Shown one piece after another: positions 33,628-43,742 of a DNA stretch of 64,000 bases. A program made the position numbers and the translations under genes. Position 1 is the stretch's first letter. Every line of letters begins with the position of its first letter. The DNA comes from JAOUEA01 sp963810945 (GTDB taxonomy: Bacteria; Actinomycetota; UBA4738; HRBIN12): the NCBI GenBank assembly GCA_963810945.1, contig CAWEPI010000008.1:372001-436000 (forward strand), read 5' to 3'. The notes under the pieces were generated by a model, which saw only the letters and a program-made list of their open reading frames with translations, did not search any database and had not been told where the DNA came from.

Positions 33628-34898
33628 CCCCCGGGGAAGAACCTCGGGAGGTACGCGCGGTTCTGCTCGAGCAGTTCGTCGAGCATCGGTCCGGCCCGGT
33701 CGTAGTCGCCGACGAGCGGGTTCGTCATGAGCGCCTTCAAGGCCACTCCTCGGTCGCCAGTGATCGCCGCCTCGACGGCGAGCAGCTCGTAGGCCTTCGC
33801 GTGCTCGACGAGCGCGAGCATCTCGGGCGCCAGCGGTTCGACGGGCAACGGATGCGCCCCCGCCCGGTCGACGGTCGCCGCCACCTCCACGACGGCGCCG
33901 TCGGGCAGGTTCGGGATCGCTCCGCCGTTGCGGACGTTGACGACCTGGACGTCCTCCGTTCCCGCGTGGAGGGAGGCGACGAGCGCGGCGGCGGCGTCGC
34001 TGTAGAACGCCCCGCCGCGCTCCTCCAGGAGCTTCGGTTTGGTGTCGAGCGTGGGGTCCTTGTAGAGCTCGAGGAGGCCGGCCTCGATCTCCATGACCTC
34101 CTCCGCGCGCGTCCTGGAGGTCCTCTGCTCCTCCAGCACGCGACCGGTCAGGTAGTAGTAGTGCAGGTAGGAGCTCGGGACGGCACCCACGGCGCGGATC
34201 AGCTCGGCCGGCATGTCGGTCTCCCCGGCGAGCATGTCCATCGCGGTGTCGAGGAGCTCAGGCAGCCGGTCGACGCCGTCCACCATCACCTTGCGCTCCC
34301 ACGTCAGGTGGTTCAGGCCCACATGTTCGAGCTGCACGCGATCGGGTGTGACGCCGAAGTGCCCCGCGAAGGCACGCTGGAAGCCGATGGCCACGTTGCA
34401 GAGGCCCAGCGCCCGGTGGCCCCCATCGATCAGCGCCTGCGTGACGAGACCCGTGGGGTTCGTGAAGTCGACGAACCATGCACCCGGCGCGCCGCGTTTC
34501 GCCGTTTCATCGGCGAGCTCGAGGACCACCGGCACCGTACGCAAGGCCTTCGCGAACCCCCCCGGCCCCGTGGTCTCCTGCCCGATGCAACCGTGGGCGA
34601 GGGGGATCGTCTCGTCCTTGAAGCGAGCCGCCTGTCCTCCCACGCGCAGCTGCACGATCACGAAATCGGCGCCCTCGAGCGCCCGGTCCCTGTCTGCGGT
34701 GAGGACGAGCTGCCCCTCCCAGCCGACCTTGCGCATCATGCGCTCCGCCAGGGCCCCGACGATCGAGAGACGATCCTCGTCGATGTCGAGGAGGACCAGT
34801 TGATCGACGGGGAGGCGGTCCCCCCTCGTCACGAAGCCTTCGACGAGCTCGGGCGTGTACGTGCTCCCGCCCCCGACGACCGCTACCTTCACACCCAT
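33624..34898 (-). CDS. GH4-family 6-phospho-beta-glucosidase-like protein, paralogue 2
   Basis: 424 residues. NAD loop VKVAVVGGGSTYTPELVEGF, LVLLDIDEDRLSIVGALAERM, ADFVIVQLRVGGQAARFKDE, HGCIGQETTGPGGFAKALRTVP, WFVDFTNPTGLVTQALI, ALGLCNVAIGFQRAFA (Cys ligand), EHVGLNHLTWERKV (His ligand), SSYLHYYYLTGRVLEEQ and GDRGVALKALMTNPLVGDYD. The STYTPELVEG signature is that of LicH/BglT-type 6-phospho-beta-glucosidases. Divergent from the SIS gene by 48 bp, so the promoter and ROK box there may affect it too. The two GH4 copies in one island are clearly different sequences, suggesting two linkages or two steps. Confidence 0.93.
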   Translation of the reverse strand: MGVKVAVVGGGSTYTPELVEGFVTRGDRLPVDQLVLLDIDEDRLSIVGALAERMMRKVGWEGQLVLTADRDRALEGADFVIVQLRVGGQAARFKDETIPLAHGCIGQETTGPGGFAKALRTVPVVLELADETAKRGAPGAWFVDFTNPTGLVTQALIDGGHRALGLCNVAIGFQRAFAGHFGVTPDRVQLEHVGLNHLTWERKVMVDGVDRLPELLDTAMDMLAGETDMPAELIRAVGAVPSSYLHYYYLTGRVLEEQRTSRTRAEEVMEIEAGLLELYKDPTLDTKPKLLEERGGAFYSDAAAALVASLHAGTEDVQVVNVRNGGAIPNLPDGAVVEVAATVDRAGAHPLPVEPLAPEMLALVEHAKAYELLAVEAAITGDRGVALKALMTNPLVGDYDRAGPMLDELLEQNRAYLPRFFPGG

Positions 34899-34909
34899 GT
34901 CACGCCGCC

Positions 34910-34939
34910 TTCACACCCGCGTCATCGGCATCGTACACT
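34910..34939 (+). promoter_or_regulatory. Promoter of the SIS-deacetylase-kinase-ATPase operon
   Basis: -35 TTCACA (34910-34915), 18-bp spacer, -10 TACACT (34934-34939). The expected start point, 7-8 bp after the -10, coincides with ATG 34947, so the transcript may be leaderless. The layout mirrors the promoter at 30199-30228. Confidence 0.55.
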
Positions 34940-34946
34940 CGCCCTG

Positions 34947-36017
34947 ATGAAATCGTTAGGAAACTTTCCTGACCCATTCATCGCGGAGATCTCGGGGCAG
35001 CCGGACGCCCTGCGGAGGGCCGCGGGAGGCGTGCCGAGGCAGGTCGACGCGCTCGAGCGCGCCGCCGCGACCGCCGAGGGACGCACGATCGTGTTCACCG
35101 GCATGGGCAGCTCCTACGACGCCTGCTACCCCGCCGTCACAGAGCTCGCGCAGGCCGGCATCGCGGCCGTGATGCTCGACGCCGCCGAACTGCTGCATTT
35201 CCGCACGGGGATGCTCGGTTCCCGCACGATCCTCGTGGCCGTCAGCCAGTCGGGCGAAAGCGCCGAGGTGGTACGGGCCGTGCGCGAGGTGCGCGCGCGT
35301 CCTGCCGAACAACCCCACGTGGTCGCCGTCACGAACGGCGTGACCAACACGCTCGCCGGCCTCGCCGACCTCGCCCTCGACACGCACGCGGGGCCGGAGG
35401 TCGGACCGTCCACGATGACGTTCGCCGCCTCGCTCGTCCTGGTCGCGGCGGTCGGACGCGCGATCGCCGGGCGGCCGGTTCCGACCCTCATCGAGGACCT
35501 GCGCGACGGCGCGGCGCTGGCCGCCGCGGCGATCGAGCGGCTCCTGGACGACGACGCCCTTCCTGAGCGGCTGGTCAGCTGGCTGGGCGCCCGCGAGACC
35601 TTCGTGATCCTCGGACGGGGGCCGGCGCGCGCGGCGGCGGAGATGGGGGCGCTGACGATCAAGGAGGCGGTCGGCATGCCGGTGGAGTCGCTGCAGACCG
35701 CCCAGTTCCGTCACGGCCCCCTGGAGCTGGCCGGGCCCGGGCTCGCGGCGATGGTGATCGCGACGGAGCCCGAGACCAGTGAGCTGGATCTGGGGCTCGC
35801 CGCAGAGCTCCTCGGAGCCGGTGCCGCCGTCATGACCGTGACGGAGGGACCGCCGCCGAACGACGCGATCGACGTGGCGATCGGGCCGATGGACCGCTCG
35901 CTCGCGCCCGCCGTCTCGATCCTGCCGGCCCAGCTCCTGGCATGGCGGCTGGCGGGCCTGCGCGGACGGGAGCCGGGCTCCTACCGACGCGCCTCGAAGG
36001 TGACGACGCGTGAGTGA
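34947..36017 (+). CDS. Double-SIS-domain sugar-phosphate isomerase/deaminase (AgaS/GlmS-C-like)
   Basis: 356 residues. MKSLGNFPDPFIAEISGQPDALRR leads into SIS domain 1 (IVFTGMGSSYDACYPAVTEL, ILVAVSQSGESAEVVRAVREV, VVAVTNGVTNTLAGLADLAL) and SIS domain 2 (TFVILGRGPARAAAEMGALTIKEAVGMPVESLQTAQFRHGPLELA). The glutaminase domain of full GlmS is absent. Such proteins deaminate or isomerise hexosamine or ketosamine 6-phosphates, so ammonia release from an amino sugar fits the island. The ROK box lies inside codons 4-9 of this frame and no Shine-Dalgarno precedes the ATG. It overlaps the deacetylase start by 8 bp. Confidence 0.9.
   Translation: MKSLGNFPDPFIAEISGQPDALRRAAGGVPRQVDALERAAATAEGRTIVFTGMGSSYDACYPAVTELAQAGIAAVMLDAAELLHFRTGMLGSRTILVAVSQSGESAEVVRAVREVRARPAEQPHVVAVTNGVTNTLAGLADLALDTHAGPEVGPSTMTFAASLVLVAAVGRAIAGRPVPTLIEDLRDGAALAAAAIERLLDDDALPERLVSWLGARETFVILGRGPARAAAEMGALTIKEAVGMPVESLQTAQFRHGPLELAGPGLAAMVIATEPETSELDLGLAAELLGAGAAVMTVTEGPPPNDAIDVAIGPMDRSLAPAVSILPAQLLAWRLAGLRGREPGSYRRASKVTTRE
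34956..34972. promoter_or_regulatory. ROK-box palindrome, copy 2 (inside the start of the SIS gene)
   Basis: TTAGGAAACTTTCCTGA has the same 13-bp core AGGAAACTTTCCT (34958-34970) as copy 1. It lies 18 bp past the -10 hexamer and encodes residues 4-9 of the SIS protein (LGNFPD). Confidence 0.7.
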
Positions 36018-36633
36018 TCCGTCCGCGCGCCTTCGCGTGGCGTTGACGTTCGACGCCGAACACCCCGATCGTCCGTGGTGTCCGCCCGGCAACGCCGAAC
36101 GGGTGCTCGACACGCTCGCGGACCGCGGCGCGCGAGCCACGTTCTTCGTGCAGGGTCGATGGGCGGGGTCCCAGCCCGCCGCCGCCAAGCGCATCGCCGA
36201 CGAAGGCCACCTCGTCGGCCACCATTCCCACTACCACACGCGGATGCCGCTCCTGTCCGACGATGGGCTCGTGTCGGATCTCACAGACGGACAGGACGCC
36301 GTCCTTCGGTCGACCGGCGTCGATCCGCGGCCGTGGTTCCGCTGCCCGTTCGGCGCCGGCGCGGACGACCCCCGCGTCTTGAGAGTGCTCGAGCGCCTCG
36401 GTTACCGCAACGTGCACTGGCACGTGGAGCTCGAGGACTGGGAGCCGTGGCGGACCGGCGAAGCGATCGCGGCGGACGTGATCGAAGGTGTCCGCGCGCA
36501 CGGCGACGGCGCCGTCGTGTTGCTGCATACCTGGCCGGGCGGCACCGGCGAGGGCATCGGCCCCATGATCGACGGCCTGCGAGCGCAGGGTGCGACGTTC
36601 GTCACCGTGGACGAGCTCGAGGAGCTGCCATGA
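36010..36633 (+). CDS. Polysaccharide-deacetylase-family (NodB/CE4) protein, cytosolic
   Basis: 207 residues from GTG 36010. The NodB fold reads RLRVALTFDAEHPDRPWCPPG, VLDTLADRGARATFFVQGRW, RIADEGHLVGHHSHYHTRMPLLSDD, RPWFRCPFGAGADDPRVLRVLERLGY, VHWHVELEDWEPWRTGEAIAADVIEGV and GAVVLLHTWPGG. Metal ligands fit TFDAE and GHHSHYH. There is no signal peptide or membrane segment, unlike most wall or chitin deacetylases. With its overlaps on both sides (8 bp with SIS, ATGA with the kinase), it probably acts on a small imported N-acyl sugar, in place of NagA. The substrate is inferred only. Confidence 0.9.
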   Translation: MSDPSARLRVALTFDAEHPDRPWCPPGNAERVLDTLADRGARATFFVQGRWAGSQPAAAKRIADEGHLVGHHSHYHTRMPLLSDDGLVSDLTDGQDAVLRSTGVDPRPWFRCPFGAGADDPRVLRVLERLGYRNVHWHVELEDWEPWRTGEAIAADVIEGVRAHGDGAVVLLHTWPGGTGEGIGPMIDGLRAQGATFVTVDELEELP

Positions 36634-37660
36634 GGAGGCGTCCGGCCCTGCTCGCGGTGGACGGTGGCGGATCCAAGATCGACGCGGCCCTGCTCCGGAG
36701 GGACGGCTCCGTGCTCGGAGCCGCCCGGACCCGGACGAAGGAGTTCGGTGAGAACGGCGGCGAGCAACACATGATGCAGGTGCTCCATGCGGTGACCGCG
36801 GCCTGCCGCGACGCTGATGTCCATCCCGACCGTCTGCCGGTCGCGGATCTCGGCGTGTACTGCCTCGCCGGTGCTGATCTGCCGGCGGACGATCGCAAGA
36901 TCGCCCGGTGGTTGGGATCCCGGACCGTCACCGGGGAGGACGTGGTGCGCAACGACACGTTCGCGGTGCTCCGAGCCGGCACCGACCGAGCCTGGGGCGT
37001 CGGCGTCGTCTGCGGTTACGGCATCAACTGCAGCGCCGTGGCGCCCGACGGACGCATCACGCGCTACCCGGCCGTCGGGCCCATCTCCGGCGACTGGGGC
37101 GGCGGGGTGGACATCGGCCAGGCCGCGATCTGGCACGCGATCCGAGCGGAGGACGGCAGGGGGGAGAAGACGGCCCTCAGGGAGCTCGTCCCGCGCGATC
37201 TGGGGTTCCGCACGCCTCGTCAGGTCCTCGAAGCCCTCTACTACGATCGCCTCGATTGGAACCGCATCGGAGAGCTCGCCCCCATCATCTTCGATGCTGC
37301 GGGCGCGGGCGATCGCGTGGCACGCGGCATCGTCGATCGGCAAGCCGACGAGGTGGTGACGATGGCGGGGACCGCGATCCGGCGCCTGCGGATGACCAAG
37401 CTCGACGTGCATGTGGTGCTGGGCGGAGGGATCTTCCGCAACGACGACCCCGCGTTCTTCGAACGGATCGACGAAGGGCTCCACGCGGTGGCTCCCACCG
37501 CGTCCACGCGGATCCTCACGGCCCCGCCCGTGATCGGGGCGGCACTGATCGGGCTGGACCGGATCGGCGCCGCGGAGGCCGCGGGGACCCGAGCCCGGCG
37601 TGGGTTGACCCACGCTCGTCTGAGCACCCAGACTCGGGCCCGACGGAAGGAGCATCCCTG

Positions 37661-37661
<1 letters not shown>
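36630..37661 (+). CDS. BadF/BadG-type ATPase, sugar kinase-like, paralogue 2
   Basis: 343 residues. LLAVDGGGSKIDAALLRRDG (phosphate-1), LGVYCLAGADLPADDRKIARWLG, VVRNDTFAVLRAGTDRAWGVGVVCGYGINCSAVAPDG (phosphate-2), GPISGDWGGGVDIGQAAI, LDVHVVLGGGIFRNDDPAFF and PPVIGAALIGLDRIG. As in paralogue 1, no iron-sulfur CxxC is present, so a hexosamine or related kinase is likely. GYGINC replaces the more usual GTGS loop, which suggests a different substrate from paralogue 1. The start overlaps the deacetylase stop (ATGA) and the stop overlaps the ATPase start (TGATG), giving a tight four-gene operon. Confidence 0.88.
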
Positions 37662-38860
<1,199 letters not shown>

Positions 38861-38873
38861 GCCTCTCGTTGGG

Positions 38874-40001
38874 CTAGGAGGCGGGGACGCCGGGCACGGG
38901 ATCGCCGGCATCCCAGGGGAGCCAACAGGTCACCACCGTTCCGCGGCCCGGCTCGCTCGAGATGTGGCAGCGCCCCCCCAGGAGCTCCGCACGCTCGATC
39001 ATCGTCGACAGGCCGAGGTGACCGGGCCGAGGTCGCATCGCCTCCTCCACGTCGAACCCGCGCCCGTCGTCGCGGATCTCGATCGTCACGCCGTCCCTCG
39101 AGCCCGTCACGGAGACGTCTACGCGCGAGGCGGCCGCGTGCTTGCGCGCGTTGGTCACCGCCTCCTGCGCGATGCGGTACAGGATGGCTCGCATCTCAGG
39201 CGGAGGTTCGGCGTCCAGCGCATCGACGACCTCGAAGGACCAACCGGGATCCGATCCGGTGTGCTCGAGGTAGACGCTCAGGGCCGGGACGAGCCCCTCG
39301 CGATCCAGGGCCGTCGGGCGCAGCTCGAACAACAGGGAGCGGAGGCGCTCGATCGATCTCGTCACGGTCTCGTGGAGCTCCGTGAGCTCGACCGCCGCGG
39401 CGCTCCCCGGCGCGGCGGCGAGGAGTTGGAGCCGCAGATCCACCGCGCTCATCGCCTGGATCGGGTCGTCGTGGATGTCCGCGGCGATCCGTCGGCGCTC
39501 CTCCTCCTGCGCGCTCTCCAGCCGTTGCGCGAGCTCGCGCCGCTCCTGCAGCGTTCGGCGCAGGACCTCCAAGCTCCAACGGAGCTTCTCCTCCGCCTCC
39601 TTCTGGGCCGTGATGTCGAGCATGATCCCCCGCCAGTGCGGCGCGGTTCCCGTCGCAACGACGTACACCGCCTCGTCGCGCAACCAGACGATGCTGCCGT
39701 CCTTCGCCAGCATCCGATACTCGGCGAAGAACCGGTCGCGGACACGGTTGGCCCGATCGTTCTCCTCGCTCACCCGCGCACGGTCATCGGGGTGGATCCG
39801 ATCGATCCAGAGCGCGGGGGTCGTCCCCCACTCGTCCTGCGTGTACCCCAGCAGATCGACCGCCTGGGGACTGGTGTAGAAGTTCGTGGAGAGCTCGTCC
39901 GGCCGGTCGATGTAGAAGATCGCAGGGATCGATTCGACGAGCGCACGGTAGACGTCGAGGTCGCCCAGGTCGTCGGACCGCGCTTCGGTGTCGGGCGTCA
40001 C
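38874..40001 (-). CDS. Soluble PAS histidine kinase (HisKA_3 type)
   Basis: 375 residues from GTG 40001, which overlaps the M20 stop (GTGA). Residues ~10-140 are a PAS/PAC domain (ALVESIPAIFYIDRPDE, DLLGYTQDEWGTTPALWIDRIHPDDR, EYRMLAKDGSIVWLRDEAVYV, IMLDITAQKEAEEKL). The dimerisation/phosphoacceptor helix is SAQEEERRRIAADIHDDPIQAM with His in DIHDD. The ATPase domain shows AQEAVTNARKHAAASRV, IRDDGRGFDVEEAM and GHLGLSTMIERAELLGGR. No membrane segment exists, so it senses a cytosolic cue. No response regulator gene is nearby, so the NarL-type partner must lie elsewhere. Confidence 0.9.
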   Translation of the reverse strand: MTPDTEARSDDLGDLDVYRALVESIPAIFYIDRPDELSTNFYTSPQAVDLLGYTQDEWGTTPALWIDRIHPDDRARVSEENDRANRVRDRFFAEYRMLAKDGSIVWLRDEAVYVVATGTAPHWRGIMLDITAQKEAEEKLRWSLEVLRRTLQERRELAQRLESAQEEERRRIAADIHDDPIQAMSAVDLRLQLLAAAPGSAAAVELTELHETVTRSIERLRSLLFELRPTALDREGLVPALSVYLEHTGSDPGWSFEVVDALDAEPPPEMRAILYRIAQEAVTNARKHAAASRVDVSVTGSRDGVTIEIRDDGRGFDVEEAMRPRPGHLGLSTMIERAELLGGRCHISSEPGRGTVVTCWLPWDAGDPVPGVPAS

Positions 40002-41158
40002 AGGCGAGTGATGATGCCGGCGAGCAGCGCGATCCGCGGCACCACGCTCTCCAGATCCAGCCACTCGGCGGGCGCGTGGTCGTCGCCGCCGATCGGTCCC
40101 AACCCGTCGATCGTGGGGGTGCCCGCGGCGCTGGTGGTGTTGGCGTCGGAGGCGCCACCCGTGGACGCGTCCGTCAGCGAGAAGCCGAGCTCACTCGCGA
40201 CGTCGATCGCGATCCGGGCGAGACGCGCGCCCCCATCCTGCTTCTCCATCGGCCGGTGCCAGCCATGACGATCCACCTGGATGCTCACGCCTTCGACGAC
40301 CGACGAGGCGCAGATGCGATCGATCTCGGCCTCGGCCGCCTCCAGCGTGGCGAGCTCGGGCGAGCGCAGGTCGATCTGGAGCACGCATCGCTCCGGGACC
40401 ACGTTCGTGCGGGTGCCGCCGCGGGCGACGCCGACGTTCACGGTCACCTCCGGCCACCGCCCGTTCAAGTCCTGGAACGCGATGATCTTGTGGGCCGCCT
40501 CCAGGAGCGCGTTGCGCCCCTTCTCCGGTTCGACCCCCGCGTGGGCGGCTCGCCCCTGGAGCGTGATCGTGTAGTCGGTGATGCCCTTGCGCGCGCTGAC
40601 GATGTCGCCGTTGGCCCTCGCGCCTTCGAGCACGAAGGCCGCGTCGTGGCGAGGTGCGAGCTCGCGGATCACGGGACCGCTGAACGGCGATCCGATCTCC
40701 TCGTCCGGGTTGCAGACGTAGGTGATGTGCTCGAACGCGTCGGATCCCGCCTCCTGGAGCACCTGCGTGGCGTAGAACCCGGTGAGCAGGCCCCCCTTCA
40801 TGTCCGACACGCCGGGACCGCGGGCGATGGAGCCATCGATCCGGAAGGGTCGCTCGGACACGGTGCCGTCGTCGAAGACCGTGTCCATGTGCCCGACCAA
40901 CAGCACGCGCGGACCCCCCGAGCCGCGGAGGGTCCCGATCACGAGATCGCCGAGCTGGGGCTCGCCATCGGAGGGGACATGGGGGCGTCGCTCCACCTCC
41001 CATCCGTGCGAGCGGAAGCGCGCCTCGCAGAGATCGGCGACCCGATCCACGCCGGCGGGTGAGTACGATCCGCAGTCGATGTTCACCATCGTTCGCAGGG
41101 CCTCGACGAAATCCTCACGGTGGCCGCCGGCGAGGTCGAGAAGGGCCAGGGGGTCCAT
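39998..41158 (-). CDS. M20-family metallopeptidase, carboxypeptidase G2-like
   Basis: 386 residues from ATG 41158. Metal site motifs: VLLVGHMDTVFDDGTV (His-x-Asp), IARGPGVSDMKGGLLTGFYA (bridging Asp), YVCNPDEEIGSPFSG (Glu pair) and GGDDHAPAEWLDLESVVPRI near the C-terminus (final His). The dimerisation domain begins ARKGITDYTITLQGRAAHAGVEPEKGRNAL. CPG2-like enzymes remove glutamate or other C-terminal residues from N-acyl or folate-like substrates. No signal peptide is seen, so it is cytosolic. It is divergent from the SulP gene across 138 bp and coupled to the histidine kinase by a GTGA overlap. Confidence 0.92.
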   Translation of the reverse strand: MDPLALLDLAGGHREDFVEALRTMVNIDCGSYSPAGVDRVADLCEARFRSHGWEVERRPHVPSDGEPQLGDLVIGTLRGSGGPRVLLVGHMDTVFDDGTVSERPFRIDGSIARGPGVSDMKGGLLTGFYATQVLQEAGSDAFEHITYVCNPDEEIGSPFSGPVIRELAPRHDAAFVLEGARANGDIVSARKGITDYTITLQGRAAHAGVEPEKGRNALLEAAHKIIAFQDLNGRWPEVTVNVGVARGGTRTNVVPERCVLQIDLRSPELATLEAAEAEIDRICASSVVEGVSIQVDRHGWHRPMEKQDGGARLARIAIDVASELGFSLTDASTGGASDANTTSAAGTPTIDGLGPIGGDDHAPAEWLDLESVVPRIALLAGIITRL

Positions 41159-41296
41159 GCGCCGACGGTAGCACGGTGACCTCGACGACCGCGTCGACGG
41201 GATACCGTCGCGTGCCGGATGGTCCTGCGACCGCGATGATGGTGTCGTTCTCGGTCGGGTGAGGGCCCGGCCTCGGGCCGACGGAGGGAGGCGCGG

Positions 41297-43035
41297 ATGG
41301 CGGAGGTGTCCTCGCGCCGCGCCCCGTCGAAGATCCCGGGGCTCAACGTCATCGCGGGCTACGAACGCCGCGTGGCTCTCGAAGGACATCGTCGCCGGAC
41401 TCGTCCTCACGGCGATCCTGGTGCCCCAGGGCATGGCCTACGCCGAGCTCGCGGGGCTCCCTCCCATCACGGGCCTGTACACGTCGATCCTGTGCCTGCT
41501 CGGCTACGCGATCTTCGGCCCCTCCAAGATCCTCGTGCTCGGCCCCGACTCGTCTCTCGGACCCATGATCGCCGCCACGATCCTCCCGCTGCTGGGAGCC
41601 GGTGGGGACCCCGCGCGAGCGGTGGCCCTCGCGTCCCTGCTCGCGCTGATCGTGGGTCTCATCATGATCCTGTCCGGGATCGCGAAGCTCGGGTTCGTCG
41701 CCGACCTGCTCTCGAAGCCGACGCAGATCGGCTACATGAATGGCCTCGCCCTCACGATCCTCATCGGCCAGCTCCCCAAGCTCTTCGGCTTCTCGGTGGA
41801 TGCCGACGGGCTGATCGCGGAGGCTTCAGGGTTCATCCACGGAGTCGTGTCATGGCGAGGCCGTCGGTGCGGCGTTGTTCGTCGGCGGGTCGTCGCTCGT
41901 CGTGATCTTCGTGCTGCAGCGATGGCTCCCGAAGTTCCCCGCCGTCCTGATCGCCGTGGTCGTGGCGATCGTGTCGGTGAGCGTGTTCGACCTGACGGCG
42001 AAGGGCGTGTCGGTCGTCGGGACCCTGCCGCGGGGATTCCCGCCCTTCACGATCCCGGACGTCTCGGTCTCGGACCTCCCGCTCCTCGTGGGTGGGGCCC
42101 TTGGGATCGCGCTCGTGGCCCTCGCCGACACGATCTCGACCGCCTCGGCGTTCGCCGCGCGTTCCGGCGACGAGGTGCACGGCAGCCAGGAGATGGTGGG
42201 CATCGGGATGGCGAACATCGCGGCCGGGTTCTTCCAGGGATTCCCGGTGAGCACGAGCGGCTCGCGGACCGCGGTCGCGGAGCAGTCGGGCGCGAAGACC
42301 CAGCTCGCGGGCGTGGTCGGAGCGATCACGATCACGTTGATGCTCGTGTTCGTCCCGGGCCTCCTGCGGAACCTTCCCCAGCCGACGCTCGCCGCGGTGG
42401 TGATCGCGGCCTCCGTGTCGCTCGCGGACATCCCGGGGACCCGCAGGCTGTGGCGCCTGCGTCACACCGAGTTCTGGCTCTGCATGGCCGCGTTCCTCGC
42501 CGTCGCGTTCCTCGGCGTGCTCCCCGGCATCGGGATCGCCGTCGCACTCTCGATCCTCAACGTGTTCCGCCGCGCCTGGTGGCCGTACCAGGCCGTGCTT
42601 GGACGGGTCGCAGGGCTCCCCGGGTACCACGACACCACGATGCACCCCGAGGCCAAGCTGATGCCCGGGCTCGTGATCTACCGGTTCGACGCACCGCTCT
42701 TCTTCGCGAACGCGCGGGTCTTCCGCGAGCAGATCCTCGAGATCCCCGATCGGCGGTCGGGGGTGCGCTGGATCGTGATCGCCTCGGAACCCATCACCGA
42801 CGTCGACACGACGGCGGCCGACATGCTCGCCGACCTCGACGAGACGCTGAATGCCCGCGGCGTATCCCTGATCTTCGCGGAGCTGAAGGATCCGGTACGT
42901 CGCAAGATCGAACGGTACGAGCTCACGCGCACGATCGATCCCACCCACTTCTTCCCCACGGTGGGCGCCGCCGTGCGCGCGTTCAAGGCGGAAACGGGCG
43001 CGACATGGGTGGAACCCGAGGAGGAAGGACCGTGA
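41297..43035 (+). CDS. SulP-family anion transporter with STAS domain, interrupted by two frame changes
   Basis: ATG 41297 (MAEVSSRRAPSKIPGLNVIAG, GGAGGGA upstream) shifts near 41370 into WLSKDIVAGLVLTAILVPQGMAYAELAGLPPITGLYTS, the SulP signature, then through LGPDSSLGPMIAATILPLL and KPTQIGYMNGLALTILIGQLPKLFGF. A second shift near 41850 leads to GEAVGAALFVGGSSLVVIFVLQ, ALADTISTASAFAARSGDEVHGSQEMVGIGMANIAAGFFQGFPVSTSGSRTAVAEQ and a C-terminal STAS domain (VIASEPITDVDTTAADMLADLDETL). Removing one base at each point gives ~578 residues, the normal size. The family moves sulfate, bicarbonate or dicarboxylates across the inner membrane. The stop overlaps the plsC-like start (GTGA). Confidence 0.85.
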
Positions 43036-43742
43036 CCGAACGGAGCACCCCTCCGCAGGCACTCGACCGTAGCCGACGCGAGATGAATTGGATCTGGACG
43101 ATCGGCGCCCCGCTCGTACGCGCGATCATGGCGCTCGTCTTCAAGGTGCGCGTCGAAGGCATCCGGCACGTCCCCGCGCGAGGCCCCGCGATCCTCGCGC
43201 CCAACCACGTGAGCGTCCTGGACGGGCCGGCGCTGGCGGCCGTCACCGGTGCGCATCGCTGGCGCGCGACGCGGTTCCTGATCGCGTCGGAGATCTACGA
43301 GACCGGCTGGGGGTGGATCCTGCGGCAAGCCCGACAGATCCCGATCGTCCGTGGCGGCGGCGACACCGGCGCACTCGCCACCGCGGTCGACGCGGTCGAG
43401 GAAGGCGGGTGTGCGGGGATCTTCCCCGAGGGCCGGGTGAGCGACGATCCCGCCATGGGCCTGCAGCGTCTCCGCTCGGGGATCACGCGGGTGGCGATCC
43501 CCTCCGGCGCGCCCGTCGTCCCGGTAGGGATCTGGGGAACGCAGACGGCGTGGCCTCGCGCAGATGGGGTCCGCTGGACCTCGCTGCTGCGTCGGCCGCG
43601 TGTCGCCGTCATCTACGGCGAGCCGTTGAGACCACCGGCTCCGGGGAGCGATGAGTCCCCCGGTGAGTTCCGCCTGCGGCTCGCGGACGCGATCGGTGAG
43701 CAGGTGCGCCGGGCGCAGGCGTTGACCGAGGACGACGCGTGA
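43032..43742 (+). CDS. 1-acyl-sn-glycerol-3-phosphate acyltransferase-like protein (PlsC family)
   Basis: 236 residues from GTG 43032, inside the SulP stop. The acyltransferase motifs are ILAPNHVSVLDGPAL (NHxxxxD catalytic pair), ARQIPIVRGGGDTGALATAV, GGCAGIFPEGRVSDDP (FPEG glycerol-phosphate site) and GAPVVPVGIWGTQ. One N-terminal hydrophobic helix (WIWTIGAPLVRAIMALVF) likely docks it to the membrane. It would acylate lysophosphatidic acid or a similar lysolipid. Coupling to SulP on one side and to a NUDIX gene on the other (GTGA) makes an operon whose common theme is not evident. Confidence 0.92.
   Translation: MTERSTPPQALDRSRREMNWIWTIGAPLVRAIMALVFKVRVEGIRHVPARGPAILAPNHVSVLDGPALAAVTGAHRWRATRFLIASEIYETGWGWILRQARQIPIVRGGGDTGALATAVDAVEEGGCAGIFPEGRVSDDPAMGLQRLRSGITRVAIPSGAPVVPVGIWGTQTAWPRADGVRWTSLLRRPRVAVIYGEPLRPPAPGSDESPGEFRLRLADAIGEQVRRAQALTEDDA

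Noticed and set aside
33429..34946. Upstream extension of the SIS gene frame across GH4 paralogue 2
   Set aside because: It would overlap the GH4 gene on the other strand; conserved sequence begins at ATG 34947.
41833..43062. A 409-codon open frame opposite SulP
   Set aside because: His/Arg/Glu-rich shadow of a membrane-protein gene.
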